A DNA stretch of 64,000 nucleotides from an uncultured Eggerthellaceae bacterium (GTDB lineage Bacteria > Actinomycetota > Coriobacteriia > Coriobacteriales > Eggerthellaceae). Location of the stretch: contig CAJUSF010000031.1 of assembly GCA_910588945.1 (NCBI GenBank), positions 67,837-131,836 of the forward strand, written 5' to 3'. The translations under genes were made by a program, and so were the position numbers. The notes beneath the pieces are model-generated. The model was given only the letters and a program-made list of their open reading frames with translations, searched no databases and was not told where the DNA came from. Numbering within the stretch: the stretch's first letter is position 1; each line of letters begins with the position of its first letter. Shown here one piece after another: positions 27,653 through 36,979 of the stretch.

Positions 27653-29767
27653 ATGTCGGCGATTTCGTGTCGCAGGTGCGCTTCGACCTTCTTGGTGCTT
27701 GCGCTTTCATTGGCGCTCGCCTTCGCTTGTACCCCTTTCGCTTTGGCGCAGACGCGCAGCGATGATGCGGATGGGGAGGGCTCCCGTGCGCTTCCGAGCG
27801 AGTTCTACCTGACCAACCTCGGATACGTCACTTCGGCCAAGCTGCAAAGTCCATGGGGAACCTGTTGGGCTTTTGCTGTGGCAGCGGCCATAGAAAGTTC
27901 GATACTGAAAGCGAGCGCGGAGCTTTCCGCCACCCAAGATATGCCGACAAGCTCGGCGCCAGAGGAAAAGGACGGATCTTTGCCCGAAGATGCCGCGGAG
28001 GATGCATCTGGGCAAGCTACAAATACCGCGGGGCTTAATCACCCTATGGCAGCCATACGTAGCGCAGCGGTGAGCGCGAAAAGCGATGATTCGACGCTGT
28101 CGTCGGCCTCAGATGACGCAAATACGTCTGCTGGAGGTGCGGGCAGGATCGATGTGTCCATGGATGAGCCTGATTTTTCAAATCTTGTCGATGATGTGGA
28201 TATATCCGAGCGCGCCATCGGTTGGTTTGTTCACGAGCCGCAAAGCGAACAGTCGGGCGCATCGCAGGCTGGCGAGGGATATGTCAGGAAGTCGAGCGAT
28301 CCGCTCACTCAATTCGAAGGTGGTAATTTCTCGATCGCTGCGGCGATGCTCGTTGCTGGGCAGGCGCTCGTATCCGAACAAAGCGCGCCTTATCGCTATA
28401 ACGGATATGACGGAAGCGGAACGGCTTGGTTCGCCACTTCCGGAGGAGGTCGAAGCGCGGATGCGCGCCTTGAGGACTGGTCGCTCCCCGATGAGCTCCG
28501 TACGGGCGTGGATGTCGGTTGGCATGTGAGCGGCGTGCTCGAGCTTGAGAGTCCGGCCATCCTTGATACCGATATCTCGATCGGGATGTCGATCTATAAA
28601 GGATACGATGCGCAAGCCACCGAGCAGATAAAAGAGACGCTTGTCGATGTAGGCGCTGTGGCCGTATGCTTGAATTCGGAGCTTTCGCTTCCAAGCGAAC
28701 TATCATCGGGTTCGATCAGCTCAGATACTTTGGGCGAGGCGATCGATTATTCGACTTGGAGCCAATACAGCTCGGCTGATTCGTTTATGTTAAATCATGC
28801 TGTTACCATAGTGGGATGGGATGATTCGTATCCCGCAGAGGCCTTCCGCAATACATCTGGCGCCACGCCGCCATCTGCGGGGGCATGGCTTTGCAAGAAT
28901 AACTGGGGAAGTGGTCGTATTGTCGAGGAAAATGGCGGCTCGGACGATCTTGTGGGATGGGGTATTCGCGAGGGAGGGTCATCGTCGGCATCGGATGCGA
29001 CGGGCTTTTTCTGGTTGTCGTTTTTCGATCACACGATAAGCACGCCAGTGGCCTTTAAGGTCAGCCCGAATGACGATGCGAATCTCTATCAATATGATTA
29101 TCTAGGAGCATCGGAGTTTTTTAAGCCCACGACATATACATCTGATGTTTTGGTCGCCAATGTATTTCAAGCTGAGAATACCGAGCTCATCGAGTCTGTG
29201 GGCAGCTGGACCTTCGATGCGGATGAGACCGTTCACACCTATGTATACGCTCTCGGCGAATCTAGCGGTGAAGTCGTTGATGGTGAGCAGTTTTTAGAGG
29301 CGCTCGCATCATCGACGTTGCTTGCTGAGGGTGCGGATACATTTAGCGTGGCGGGCTACCACGAGGTGGCGCTTGATGAACCTGTTATGTTATATGCAGG
29401 TGAAAGGTTTGTCGTCATGCAGCAGATCGAGGGGATGGCTACGAATCTTTTCGGCGAAGAGGAGGCTGTGTCGTACCTTAGCTTGGAAGTTGCCTTCACC
29501 GATACCATGGATTATGAGAATGTGGCATCGAAGCCCAATGTGGTGTCGAATGCTGGCGAGAGCTTCGTGTCGGTCTATGGGCCGCAGGATTGGCGAAGTG
29601 TGGATGAGTACAACGATTGGTATGCCGATCTTAAGGCGCAGAACAGTCAGAACGTGGATGTGATCTTCGGCAATGCTCTTATCAAGGCGATCACCAAGAA
29701 CACTTCGATGGCATCCGATGATAGGCTTTATGAGCATGCAAAGCTTGAGCCTGTGACGCATGAGTGA
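27653..29767 (+). CDS. Secreted papain-like (C1) cysteine protease
   Basis: A 704-residue paralogue of the protease at 6595-8748. The signal peptide spans residues 1-33 (RRCASTF, hydrophobic run, PFALAQ). Catalytic Cys71 lies in PWGTCWAF; the His is in NHAVTIVGWDD and the Asn in WLCKNNWGS. Between the Cys helix and the next conserved block there is an acidic Ser/Ala-rich insertion of roughly 100 residues (about 87-190), absent from the paralogue. The C-terminal half resembles the lectin-like beta domain. There is no LPxTG-type signal and no C-terminal helix, so the product is probably released. It begins at the base after the universal stress protein's stop, so its ribosome-binding site lies inside that gene. 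Confidence 0.9.
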   Translation: MSAISCRRCASTFLVLALSLALAFACTPFALAQTRSDDADGEGSRALPSEFYLTNLGYVTSAKLQSPWGTCWAFAVAAAIESSILKASAELSATQDMPTSSAPEEKDGSLPEDAAEDASGQATNTAGLNHPMAAIRSAAVSAKSDDSTLSSASDDANTSAGGAGRIDVSMDEPDFSNLVDDVDISERAIGWFVHEPQSEQSGASQAGEGYVRKSSDPLTQFEGGNFSIAAAMLVAGQALVSEQSAPYRYNGYDGSGTAWFATSGGGRSADARLEDWSLPDELRTGVDVGWHVSGVLELESPAILDTDISIGMSIYKGYDAQATEQIKETLVDVGAVAVCLNSELSLPSELSSGSISSDTLGEAIDYSTWSQYSSADSFMLNHAVTIVGWDDSYPAEAFRNTSGATPPSAGAWLCKNNWGSGRIVEENGGSDDLVGWGIREGGSSSASDATGFFWLSFFDHTISTPVAFKVSPNDDANLYQYDYLGASEFFKPTTYTSDVLVANVFQAENTELIESVGSWTFDADETVHTYVYALGESSGEVVDGEQFLEALASSTLLAEGADTFSVAGYHEVALDEPVMLYAGERFVVMQQIEGMATNLFGEEEAVSYLSLEVAFTDTMDYENVASKPNVVSNAGESFVSVYGPQDWRSVDEYNDWYADLKAQNSQNVDVIFGNALIKAITKNTSMASDDRLYEHAKLEPVTHE

Positions 29768-29896
29768 GGGCGGAGCGATCATAGGAGCGGGCGCTTCACC
29801 GTTTTGACCCTTCGATATCTCGGCACTTAAACTTGATTTGAACTAGAATCTGTTGTTCATGATGTAGTGTCAATGATGACGTCAAGGAATCTTTCG

Positions 29897-30514
29897 ATGA
29901 ATATAACGGTGTATTGCGGGTCGAACCCCGGGGATAAGGAGTGCTTCAAACAGGCGGCGCATCGCCTCGGGAATTGGATCGGAGCGCGCGGGGATACGCT
30001 TGTCTATGGCGGCAGTTCTGTCGGGCTTATGGGTGTTCTTTCGAAGTCTGTGCTCGAATCTGGTGGGAATGTGATAGGCGTTGAGCCTAATTTCTTCATT
30101 GAGGCGGGCGTGGCTCAGCATGAGCTTACTGAGCTAATAGTGGTGAAGACGATGAACGAGCGCAAGGCGAAGATGATCGAGCTGGGCGATGTGTTCGTGG
30201 CTCTTCCCGGAGGTGTGGGCACACTTGAGGAGATCAGCGAGATCATGGTGAGGGTGCGTTTGAACCTGACGCCCGCTCCGTGCTTTTTCTTGAACGTTGA
30301 TGGCTTCTATGAGTCGCTGAAGACGCTGATCCAAGAGATGGTCAATAGAGGCTTCATGCCGGGATTCGCATGGGATGACTATCTTTTTCCGACAAGCGTG
30401 GATGAACTGACATCGCTCATCCAGGCGCTTCCGGAGCAGAGATGTGCGAGCACCGAGGACGAATGGGATGAGCCTGTTTGGGTAAGCTCGGAAGAGGCAT
30501 TTTATTTCGGTTAA
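29897..30514 (+). CDS. LOG-family nucleoside-5'-monophosphate phosphoribohydrolase
   Basis: Cytoplasmic Rossmann-fold enzyme of 205 residues in the TIGR00730/LOG family. The family signature is PGGVGTLEEI (about residue 98), with the GGSSVGLMGVL phosphate loop near 37 and MNERKAKM before it. Family members release free bases from N6-modified AMP or related nucleotides; older annotations say lysine decarboxylase, which is wrong. The frame is open from 29867, but ATG 29897 has AAGGAA eight bases upstream and gives the family N-terminus MNITVYCGSNPGD. Confidence 0.9.
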   Translation: MNITVYCGSNPGDKECFKQAAHRLGNWIGARGDTLVYGGSSVGLMGVLSKSVLESGGNVIGVEPNFFIEAGVAQHELTELIVVKTMNERKAKMIELGDVFVALPGGVGTLEEISEIMVRVRLNLTPAPCFFLNVDGFYESLKTLIQEMVNRGFMPGFAWDDYLFPTSVDELTSLIQALPEQRCASTEDEWDEPVWVSSEEAFYFG

Positions 30515-30593
30515 ACTGATTCAGATGGCGGGGTGGTGGCAGGCGCGATGGATCGATGCTGTGCCACTTCGGCGCTTCATCTTATGATGTTAT

Positions 30594-31535
30594 ATGAGAA
30601 CGGTATCCAATGACATGAGCAACGCAAAGAAAGCCGATATAAGCACGACATTCACCAACTCGGTGCTGATCTTCATCGCGGGATCTAGCTACGGCTTCAT
30701 CGTGCCCGTCATCAAGACGGCGAACGAAAACGGCATCTTCCCATCAACGGCATTGCCGCTTCAGTATTTGATAGCACTTGTAGCGTCACTTATATTCGTG
30801 CTGGTGCGCAAGATTAAGTGGAGTTCGCCGAAAAAGCTTTGTGAGATGGCCATTCTCGGCATCTTCACTGGCGGAACTTCGATCTGTTACTACACGGCGG
30901 TCACGTTGCTTCCGAGCTCTGCGGCGCTGACGTTGTTGTTTCAATACGTTTGGATAAGCGTTCTTATCGAGTGCATCCATAAGCGCAAATTGCCTACACT
31001 ATCTAGTGTTGTATCTATTGCGGTCATCCTTATTGGTACTGTGTTCGCAACCGGCCTTTTGGATGACAGTGCGATATCGCTTAATCCTATCGGCGTAGTG
31101 TTCGGGGCGGCATCGGCGGTATTTTATGCACTGTTCCTTTATTTTTCAGGAATCATCGGGGTAGGGCAGCCGACAGCGCTTCGTGCGGTGATGCTTGCTG
31201 CTGGTGGTGTTATCGCCACATCGATCGTGAGCCCAGGTGCCTACATCGCTGCCGTACAGACACCTCAGGTGTGGCCGTATTCGTTCGCGCTTTCTATACT
31301 TGGCATAATCTTTCCAACGACTGTGATTAACTATGCCAGCCCAAAACTATCGGCCGGTATGGTTTCGATTATGGCATCAAGCGAGCTTCCTGTTGGAATT
31401 TTGGCCGCCTGGGTGCTTGTTGCGGATGTGCCGTCTCCGCTTGTGATTTTCGGATCGATTTTAGTCCTGCTCGGTATCTTTTTGAAGCAGATCCCTGCGC
31501 TGCTGGTGAAAGGAAAAGATCGAACGGCGCTTTGA
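30594..31535 (+). CDS. EamA/DMT-superfamily transporter
   Basis: A 313-residue membrane protein with ten predicted helices in two EamA repeats, typical of drug/metabolite exporters. Pro/Gly-rich helix ends and short cytoplasmic loops fit. The substrate is unknown; amino acids or metabolites are common in the family. The start is uncertain: neither 30594 nor the Met at 30615 has a good ribosome-binding site. A second, not closely similar DMT protein lies at 57750-58649. It stands alone. Confidence 0.88.
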   Translation: MRTVSNDMSNAKKADISTTFTNSVLIFIAGSSYGFIVPVIKTANENGIFPSTALPLQYLIALVASLIFVLVRKIKWSSPKKLCEMAILGIFTGGTSICYYTAVTLLPSSAALTLLFQYVWISVLIECIHKRKLPTLSSVVSIAVILIGTVFATGLLDDSAISLNPIGVVFGAASAVFYALFLYFSGIIGVGQPTALRAVMLAAGGVIATSIVSPGAYIAAVQTPQVWPYSFALSILGIIFPTTVINYASPKLSAGMVSIMASSELPVGILAAWVLVADVPSPLVIFGSILVLLGIFLKQIPALLVKGKDRTAL

Positions 31536-31732
31536 GGGCGCATGAGCGCTACAACATGCGATAGGGTCGATATTGCCGGGAGAAGCACGGGTAAGCTCAA
31601 TACCTGAGCGGATCATGTAAAGGCATACAAGGGTTTCTCGAAGGTTGCGTCTGAGCGCAGATCCTCTAATTCCTATGCCTGAATACGGATGATTGAGCAA
31701 AGATCCCTCAAAGCAGATATCCACATACAAAA

Positions 31733-31760
31733 AACCGGACACAACATAATGTGTCCGGTT
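31733..31760. terminator. Terminator between converging genes
   Basis: A 10-bp perfect stem (31733-31742 and 31751-31760) with an 8-base loop. On the minus strand it is followed by six Ts, so it chiefly ends the DUF4190 gene; the plus-strand T-run is broken by CG. Confidence 0.88.
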
Positions 31761-31795
31761 CGGTTTTGATCTATGATTTCACGTTATCTTGGACC

Positions 31796-32881
31796 TTAGG
31801 AGAATGAGAAGAAGTACTCGAGCTCGTCTTGCCAGCTGTCAAGATCAAGCTGCCATTTGCCGTCAACGGATTCCACGTCAACATCGAAATAGGACTCATC
31901 CGGCTCGGTGTTCTTCACTGCATTCATGAGCGCGGTGCCGATCTGAGTGTAGACCTCTTGCTCGCTCATATCACCGCTATTGATGTCTGACCTCATCTCG
32001 ATGAGCTCGTCATAGAGGGCATCGAGGATGAGAGCCAAGCTGCGCACGTTCACGTCGTAGTTCGCCTCAGCCTCATCGCCTGATCCAAAAACGTAATCCG
32101 GTGAATAGTCGAAGCCGTCGATCATAGCGCTGGCGAGCTCTGTCGGGTCAACTCCGCAAGCAGCAAGAGTGATGCCGAGCTCGTATTCTTCCATAGCGTC
32201 ATCAAATGAGGTCTCCATGAGATTGGCAATGGTTGTCACCATCTGGGGATCCTTGTTCTTAAGCTGATCGAGATAAGGATCGACAGCATCGAAGACTGCC
32301 TGATCCTCCTCATCGACATAAGCGGAAGAGGCGCTGCTTTCGATGGCTGCATTTCGATTAGGTGTGCTGTAGCTGTTAAGCTCGTCGAATGCTGCTAGTC
32401 CGATGAACATCATCACAGCGTTTATCACGATCATGATGACGGACAATACGATTCCAATGATGCCGCAGACCCTTCCGCCTTTTGCAGAGCTTTCGGTTCC
32501 GCCGGCATTGAAGTATTTCCCGGCTTGAACGATGGCGATAATGCCGAGCACGATGCCAACGATTGGAATCCAGCAAAGCACGATAGCAAGTATTCCCAAT
32601 ACGAGAGCAGGAGTCGGAGAAGGTGGCGCTACAGGTGCACTCGCGGGCGCTTGATATACGGGCTGCGCCGCAGGATCGGTCGGCTGTGCAGGTGCGGGCG
32701 CAGGCTCTGATGCAGGAATTGTAGCTTCTGTCTCAGCGGCAACAGGTGTTGCAGCAGGGGTGGACTCAACCGTTTTGTTCGCCTCGGTAGTTGCCGAAGC
32801 CTCGGCGGTGACATCAGGTGATGTCGTTGCTTGGTCGGTCGTCTCTTGTGACGCTTCAGGCGTCATATCCTTCTTGTCCAT
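31796..32881 (-). CDS. DUF4190 membrane protein with C-terminal lipoprotein-like domain
   Basis: A 361-residue protein in three parts. Residues 1-90 are a Thr/Ala/Pro/Glu low-complexity cytoplasmic region. Residues 92-175 are a DUF4190 module with two membrane helices (LVLGILAIVLCWIPIVG and a second after GGRVCGIIG). Residues 195-361 form an acidic extracytoplasmic domain. That last domain resembles the lipoprotein at 36980-37564, for instance AMIDGFDYS against MVLDGFDYS followed by a similar beta pattern, suggesting a shared fold anchored in two ways. The function is unknown. AGGAGCTCAAG precedes the ATG. Confidence 0.82.
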   Translation of the reverse strand: MDKKDMTPEASQETTDQATTSPDVTAEASATTEANKTVESTPAATPVAAETEATIPASEPAPAPAQPTDPAAQPVYQAPASAPVAPPSPTPALVLGILAIVLCWIPIVGIVLGIIAIVQAGKYFNAGGTESSAKGGRVCGIIGIVLSVIMIVINAVMMFIGLAAFDELNSYSTPNRNAAIESSASSAYVDEEDQAVFDAVDPYLDQLKNKDPQMVTTIANLMETSFDDAMEEYELGITLAACGVDPTELASAMIDGFDYSPDYVFGSGDEAEANYDVNVRSLALILDALYDELIEMRSDINSGDMSEQEVYTQIGTALMNAVKNTEPDESYFDVDVESVDGKWQLDLDSWQDELEYFFSFS

Positions 32882-33035
32882 CTTGAGCTCCTAAATGTCT
32901 ATCGGATGGCGTTGTTCTTCAACAAGGATATTCTAGCCTTTATTTCGCATGAGCCAGCTCAGATTTGCGCCTGATTTTAGTGGTCGCAAGTTGGTCTTGA
33001 ATGTCAGTTGCAGTGATACCGGCCCTTTAACGCAC

Positions 33036-33905
33036 CTAAATGGAGTATGTCCAAAGATTGAGACACTGAGCGAGTATCCGGTCTGGATCCCATGACATAT
33101 GGCTTCTATCTTTGGAGTTGGGATCGCGTATCTCCACTGTGCCGTCCTCATTGATTTTGGATAAAACAATGAAATGTCCTTCTGTTGTGAAATCACCGGG
33201 GCCGACGACACAGATCACTGGGTGTCCCATTTTGAGCTGTGATGTCAATGAGTTTTTATCAGCCGGGAGCTCCCTTGCTCTAAGCCCGAGCGACTGCGCC
33301 CCTTCTGTCATGAATGTCCAGCTTGTCGATCCGCTGTCAACATATCCGTTCTTTTCGCTGTATCTTGCCATTGTCGCTGGGTTCTTATCGGTGCGTCCTG
33401 TTAAAGAGACATACACCATACTCAAAGCGGTTGGTCCGCATCCGTGTGTTTTGATGGTCGCACCGGCATAAGGCTCATCGGCCCAAGCGGCATCCGTTTG
33501 GTATAGATAAGGCATACTGCCGCGCCTCCATTCGCTTGTCGGAGTGCTTTCGACCGTTTCAACAGACGCGCTTCCCGCAGCAGCCGGGATGATGTTGAAG
33601 TGTCCACCGAGGGTGACAAGACCGCTTAGAGCCGAAACGAAGCTGATGGAGAACAGTATGAACGCGATCGCGAAAAGAAGCTTTCTAAGCTTTACCGGTC
33701 TCACTTCGCTCCTATGCCATGCGCTCGGCTTTTTCCGTCTTTTTGTGTAGGAGGGGTTGTTTCGGGAGAATCGACGGTTATCGTCATAGAGATGAGATCC
33801 TTGATAGGCCTCTGCTGCGGATGGAGCCACGGAAGTGCATATCGGTTTGCGCACCTGGCGTGCATCCGTTGAGATGCTTTTGCGTTTTATCTGCTGTGGA
33901 TCCAT
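33036..33905 (-). CDS. C39-like peptidase family protein
   Basis: Membrane-anchored or secreted papain-fold peptidase of 289 residues. A basic N-terminal 75 residues precede one hydrophobic helix (about residues 78-102), which reads as a signal anchor. The catalytic domain (about 125-289) has the Cys in KTHGCGPTALSMVY, the His in EGHFIVLSKI and the Asp in EIRDPNS, the peptidase_C39_2 arrangement. Substrates of this group are not established; cell-wall or small peptides are likely. The frame opens at 33959, but ATG 33905 follows GGGAGGTGCCTT. It diverges from a two-component system across a 179-bp region with phased boxes. Confidence 0.87.
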   Translation of the reverse strand: MDPQQIKRKSISTDARQVRKPICTSVAPSAAEAYQGSHLYDDNRRFSRNNPSYTKRRKKPSAWHRSEVRPVKLRKLLFAIAFILFSISFVSALSGLVTLGGHFNIIPAAAGSASVETVESTPTSEWRRGSMPYLYQTDAAWADEPYAGATIKTHGCGPTALSMVYVSLTGRTDKNPATMARYSEKNGYVDSGSTSWTFMTEGAQSLGLRARELPADKNSLTSQLKMGHPVICVVGPGDFTTEGHFIVLSKINEDGTVEIRDPNSKDRSHMSWDPDRILAQCLNLWTYSI

Positions 33906-33964
33906 AAGGCACCTCCCGAGTTCGTGTGTGATCCATCCGCATTCAAATCCTACGAACAAACCGC

Positions 33965-34023
33965 CTTAAACTTCCCATAGCGTTCGCTTAGGATTTCCTT
34001 AACGCACCTTAAGCTTTTCTTAA
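33965..34023 (+). promoter_or_regulatory. Phased CTTAA boxes, probable response-regulator operator
   Basis: CTTA(A/G) pentamers start at 33965, 33987, 33998, 34008 and 34019, spaced 22, 11, 10 and 11 bp, so all face the same side of the helix. They lie between the divergent C39-like peptidase gene and the two-component system. Direct repeats at about 11-bp spacing are the usual binding sites of OmpR/PhoB-type regulators. I infer autoregulation and control of the peptidase gene. Confidence 0.6.
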
Positions 34024-34084
34024 GTTTGAATAGCGGCGCTCGAAAACCCTTTTGCGTCGATGCTCATCCGTTTAGAATTGGAGC

Positions 34085-34879
34085 ATGAAAAAGCCGATGC
34101 AAGACATATCTTCAGAGCAAAGCGCCGCTCAAGGATCCGGTGCTCCTGCAGGTTTTCGCATCCTTGTTCTTGATGATGAGGTTGCCATCGCGGATCTTGT
34201 CAAGGAGATCTTTGAAGCAGAGGGCATGTCGGTAATAGCATGTTACGATCCGATCGCTGCGCTGCAGATCGCGCAGGAATCGACTTTTGATTTAGCTATC
34301 GTCGACATCATGATGCCAGTGATGGACGGTTATGAGTTCTACCATCGGTTGAGAAGCATTGCCGATATTCCGGTTGTTTTTCTCTCAGCGAAAGATGAAG
34401 AAACAGATATTGTAGTCGGATTCGCATTGGGTGCCGATGACTATGTGACAAAACCCTTCAAACCTCGAGAGTTGATAGCTCGGGTAAAGGCTCGGCTTCG
34501 CAGACGATACGAACGCGATGAGCCGATTGTTAATGGTGAGAAGGATTCCGGTTTAGAAAAAGGCCTTCTGCAATCCCGCGGCATTAGTGTTGATCCTAAG
34601 GCTCACCAAGCAAGTCTTCATGATATTACGCTTACGCTCACTCCGAAGGAATTCGACATTCTTGCTCTGCTTCTTGCGAGGGCGGGTGAGCCGGTTTCTT
34701 CCAGTGAGCTTTATGAGGAGTGCTGGCATGAGGCATCTAATGCATCGTCGGCCAATACGGTCATGGTTCATATCCGACATTTGAGAAAGAAGCTCGCCGA
34801 GGTTGATTCTTCGATCGAGTTCATCGAGACGGCTTGGGGTGTGGGCTATCGCATCGCTAAGGATAATCAGACGCAATAG
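34085..34879 (+). CDS. Response regulator, OmpR/PhoB family
   Basis: Cytoplasmic transcription factor of 264 residues. The receiver domain (about 24-140) has acidic residues in LVLDDE, phosphoacceptor Asp74 in LAIVDIMMPVMDGYE and Lys123 in VTKPFKPRE. The C-terminal winged helix (about 165-260) has LTLTPKEFDILALL and ANTVMVHIRHLRKKL. The N-terminal 22 residues are an extra flexible stretch. The partner is the kinase 54 bp downstream. TTGGAGC precedes the ATG. A -10-like TAGAAT at 34072 is so near the start that the true promoter probably lies further up, at the CTTAA boxes. Confidence 0.94.
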   Translation: MKKPMQDISSEQSAAQGSGAPAGFRILVLDDEVAIADLVKEIFEAEGMSVIACYDPIAALQIAQESTFDLAIVDIMMPVMDGYEFYHRLRSIADIPVVFLSAKDEETDIVVGFALGADDYVTKPFKPRELIARVKARLRRRYERDEPIVNGEKDSGLEKGLLQSRGISVDPKAHQASLHDITLTLTPKEFDILALLLARAGEPVSSSELYEECWHEASNASSANTVMVHIRHLRKKLAEVDSSIEFIETAWGVGYRIAKDNQTQ

Positions 34880-34933
34880 GCGTCATGGATGAAGTGGTAA
34901 TGACAGAATATCAAGGGTTTAAAAGGTTGGAAC

Positions 34934-36586
34934 ATGGCGGGTAAGTTCGAGAAGAGCGCACAGGCAAGAGAGCTTCAGCGGCGACTTTCGCTTCGCCTGC
35001 TACTGATGTGGCTTGTTTTTACGTTCGCTTTTGCGCTGGTGGCCTTTTTCGCGAACATTTTCGTTATCCCTCGGATAGCTGATTTCGTTGCCGATCACAC
35101 CTCTGAGTGGGTGTATTGGGAGAAGAAAGACTATCCGCTTTCAGAATGTCTACGCATTCTTGATGCTCCACTCTTGGCGGTCTGCGATTCGGGTGATGCC
35201 GACAAAATGGATGCGATCGCACAAGTGGTGGAGTGGCGTGTGAGTGAACTTTCGAAAGCGATGTCGTTTCTCTCGCGGTCGGAGCTGCTCGAGAAGTATT
35301 CGGATGTGATAGGTTCCGATCTTATCGGATACGAGAATATAGACGAGATCCCTCAAGATGCAGAGTTGTTGGTTATGTTGACAGGGCTTGATGATAGCGC
35401 CCCGGTTTGGACAAATTTGTGGCTTTTGCAACGCCAGGCAATTTATGCCGAGCTTTCTCCGGCTCACGGTCTCGATACGTGGCAGTTTTTTGAGACGGAT
35501 TCCGTCATCGAGGGCCGCGATCTGTATGACTACTATCTGCTCCGGGATTTGAAGGCGCCGATCGCGATAACCCTGTATCTGGTGGGATGTATCCTTGTCA
35601 TCTTCATTGGGTTCAATAAATCGTTCAAGTATTTCGATGAGCTTGCGCGTGCGGTGGCCAACATGCTTGAAGATCGCACAAAGCCAGTGAAGCTATCGAA
35701 GCAGTTGCTTATTACGCAAAATGAGTTGAACTCGATCAGGCTGGGAAGTCTTGCCGATGAACGCGCTGCGGATGCAGCGGAACGACGCAAGGATGAATTG
35801 GTTGCCTATCTCGCTCATGATATCAAGACACCGCTTACCTCGGTTATGGGGTATTTGATGCTGCTTGATGAGGCGCCTGATCTTCCTGATGAGGTTCGAG
35901 CGCGCTATATACGTGTTGCTTGTGAAAAGACACAGCGTCTCGAGGAGCTGATAGACGAATTCTTTGAGATCACCCGTTATAACTTGCATTCCATTCCGAT
36001 CGAGCGGGAGAATGTGGATCTTTTAGTGCTGTGCCAACAGGTCGTCGATGAGTTTTTCCCGGCGTGCGAAGCTAGAGATATTTCGATCGAGGTGAATGTC
36101 GCTGCGGATTCGAATCTGTTTGTGGATCCCGGTAAATTTGCACGCGCTTTAGGTAATGTCGTCAGGAATGCGGTTGCTTATGCCGAGCCGAGGAGCGTCA
36201 TCAAGGTCGAAGCGGAGCGCGTGTCGGGAAATGATTTCGTGCTTACAGAAGGTGGAAAAGATGATGATGGAGATGGCGATGCCCTAGATATGGCATCTGG
36301 CGGGCATCTTAGTGCTGATCTTGAGGCATGTTCAGACGAGGATCTTGATGTGCAGTCTGACAGGTGGGTCATTCGCGTTTCGAATAGAGGCAAGGAAATA
36401 TCTGAGGTGCATCTTAAGAGCATCTTTGAGAAATTCTATCGTGCTGATGGCTCCCGTTCTAGCGAGTCTGGAAGATCGGGTTTAGGTTTAGCGATCGCGA
36501 AGGAGATCATTGATGCGCATCGGGGGCGTATCTTTGCAACAAGCGAGTTAGGGGTGACCACATTTACGATCGTAGTGCCACAATAG
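34934..36586 (+). CDS. Sensor histidine kinase (VanS-like)
   Basis: Membrane kinase of 550 residues, partner of the preceding regulator. Helices at about 18-45 and 209-230 frame an extracytoplasmic sensor of about 160 residues with no recognised fold. A HAMP-like linker leads to the phosphoacceptor His295 in AYLAHDIKTPLTSVMGY, then the ATPase domain with an N-box (ALGNVVRNAVAYAEP) and G-box (SGRSGLGLAIAKEI). An acidic insertion (about 435-465, GGKDDDGDGDA and onward) interrupts the ATPase domain and is unusual in length. The HDIKTPLTSV box is like VanS, but no vancomycin-resistance genes lie nearby. The signal is unknown. Confidence 0.92.
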   Translation: MAGKFEKSAQARELQRRLSLRLLLMWLVFTFAFALVAFFANIFVIPRIADFVADHTSEWVYWEKKDYPLSECLRILDAPLLAVCDSGDADKMDAIAQVVEWRVSELSKAMSFLSRSELLEKYSDVIGSDLIGYENIDEIPQDAELLVMLTGLDDSAPVWTNLWLLQRQAIYAELSPAHGLDTWQFFETDSVIEGRDLYDYYLLRDLKAPIAITLYLVGCILVIFIGFNKSFKYFDELARAVANMLEDRTKPVKLSKQLLITQNELNSIRLGSLADERAADAAERRKDELVAYLAHDIKTPLTSVMGYLMLLDEAPDLPDEVRARYIRVACEKTQRLEELIDEFFEITRYNLHSIPIERENVDLLVLCQQVVDEFFPACEARDISIEVNVAADSNLFVDPGKFARALGNVVRNAVAYAEPRSVIKVEAERVSGNDFVLTEGGKDDDGDGDALDMASGGHLSADLEACSDEDLDVQSDRWVIRVSNRGKEISEVHLKSIFEKFYRADGSRSSESGRSGLGLAIAKEIIDAHRGRIFATSELGVTTFTIVVPQ

Positions 36587-36719
36587 GGATTATGAAGCGA
36601 TACAGGGCTTTGCGAACTATGTTTACACCATAAACGTGTGCGATCGTGTGCAAACTCTCTCGATATTTATCAATATTTATCGGTTTTTCTGAACGAATGT
36701 TCGCAAATTGATAAGAATA

Positions 36720-36748
36720 AAGGTCAGAGGAAAATGCCCTCTGACCTT
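36720..36748 (-). terminator. Terminator downstream of tRNA-Thr
   Basis: An 11-bp perfect stem (36720-36730 and 36738-36748) with a 7-base loop, followed on the minus strand by TTATTCTTAT. It ends the tRNA transcript. Confidence 0.8.
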
Positions 36749-36757
36749 GTATCTTTC

Positions 36758-36833
36758 TGGAGCCAACGACCGGACTCGAACCGGTGACCTACGCATTACG
36801 AGTGCGTTGCTCTACCAACTGAGCCACGTTGGC
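36758..36833 (-). tRNA. tRNA-Thr (anticodon CGT)
   Basis: A 76-nt cloverleaf on the minus strand: acceptor GCCAACG pairs with CGTTGGC, discriminator T, encoded CCA. The D-loop has AGTTGGTAGA, the anticodon loop CTCGTAA gives CGT (reads ACG) and the T-arm has GGTTCGAGTCC. All stems pair. Confidence 0.97.
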
Positions 36834-36979
36834 TTGATAAAGCTAGCAAAGTATAGCTCAAACAATGCCGGCTCCGCAAGAAGCAAATTCGAAGCATTCG
36901 GCGCAGTGCGCTGCTTCAGTAGAACTTCCGGATCATCGAATCGGAGGCTCTCCTTGGGCCCTGATAGGTCCCGAATCGG

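Noticed and set aside
29897..30514. Lysine decarboxylase
   Set aside because: The PGGVGTLEE motif marks the LOG phosphoribohydrolase family; the decarboxylase name is a known misannotation.
34934..36586. Vancomycin-resistance kinase (vanS)
   Set aside because: Only the H-box is alike; no vanHAX genes are present and the sensor domain differs.
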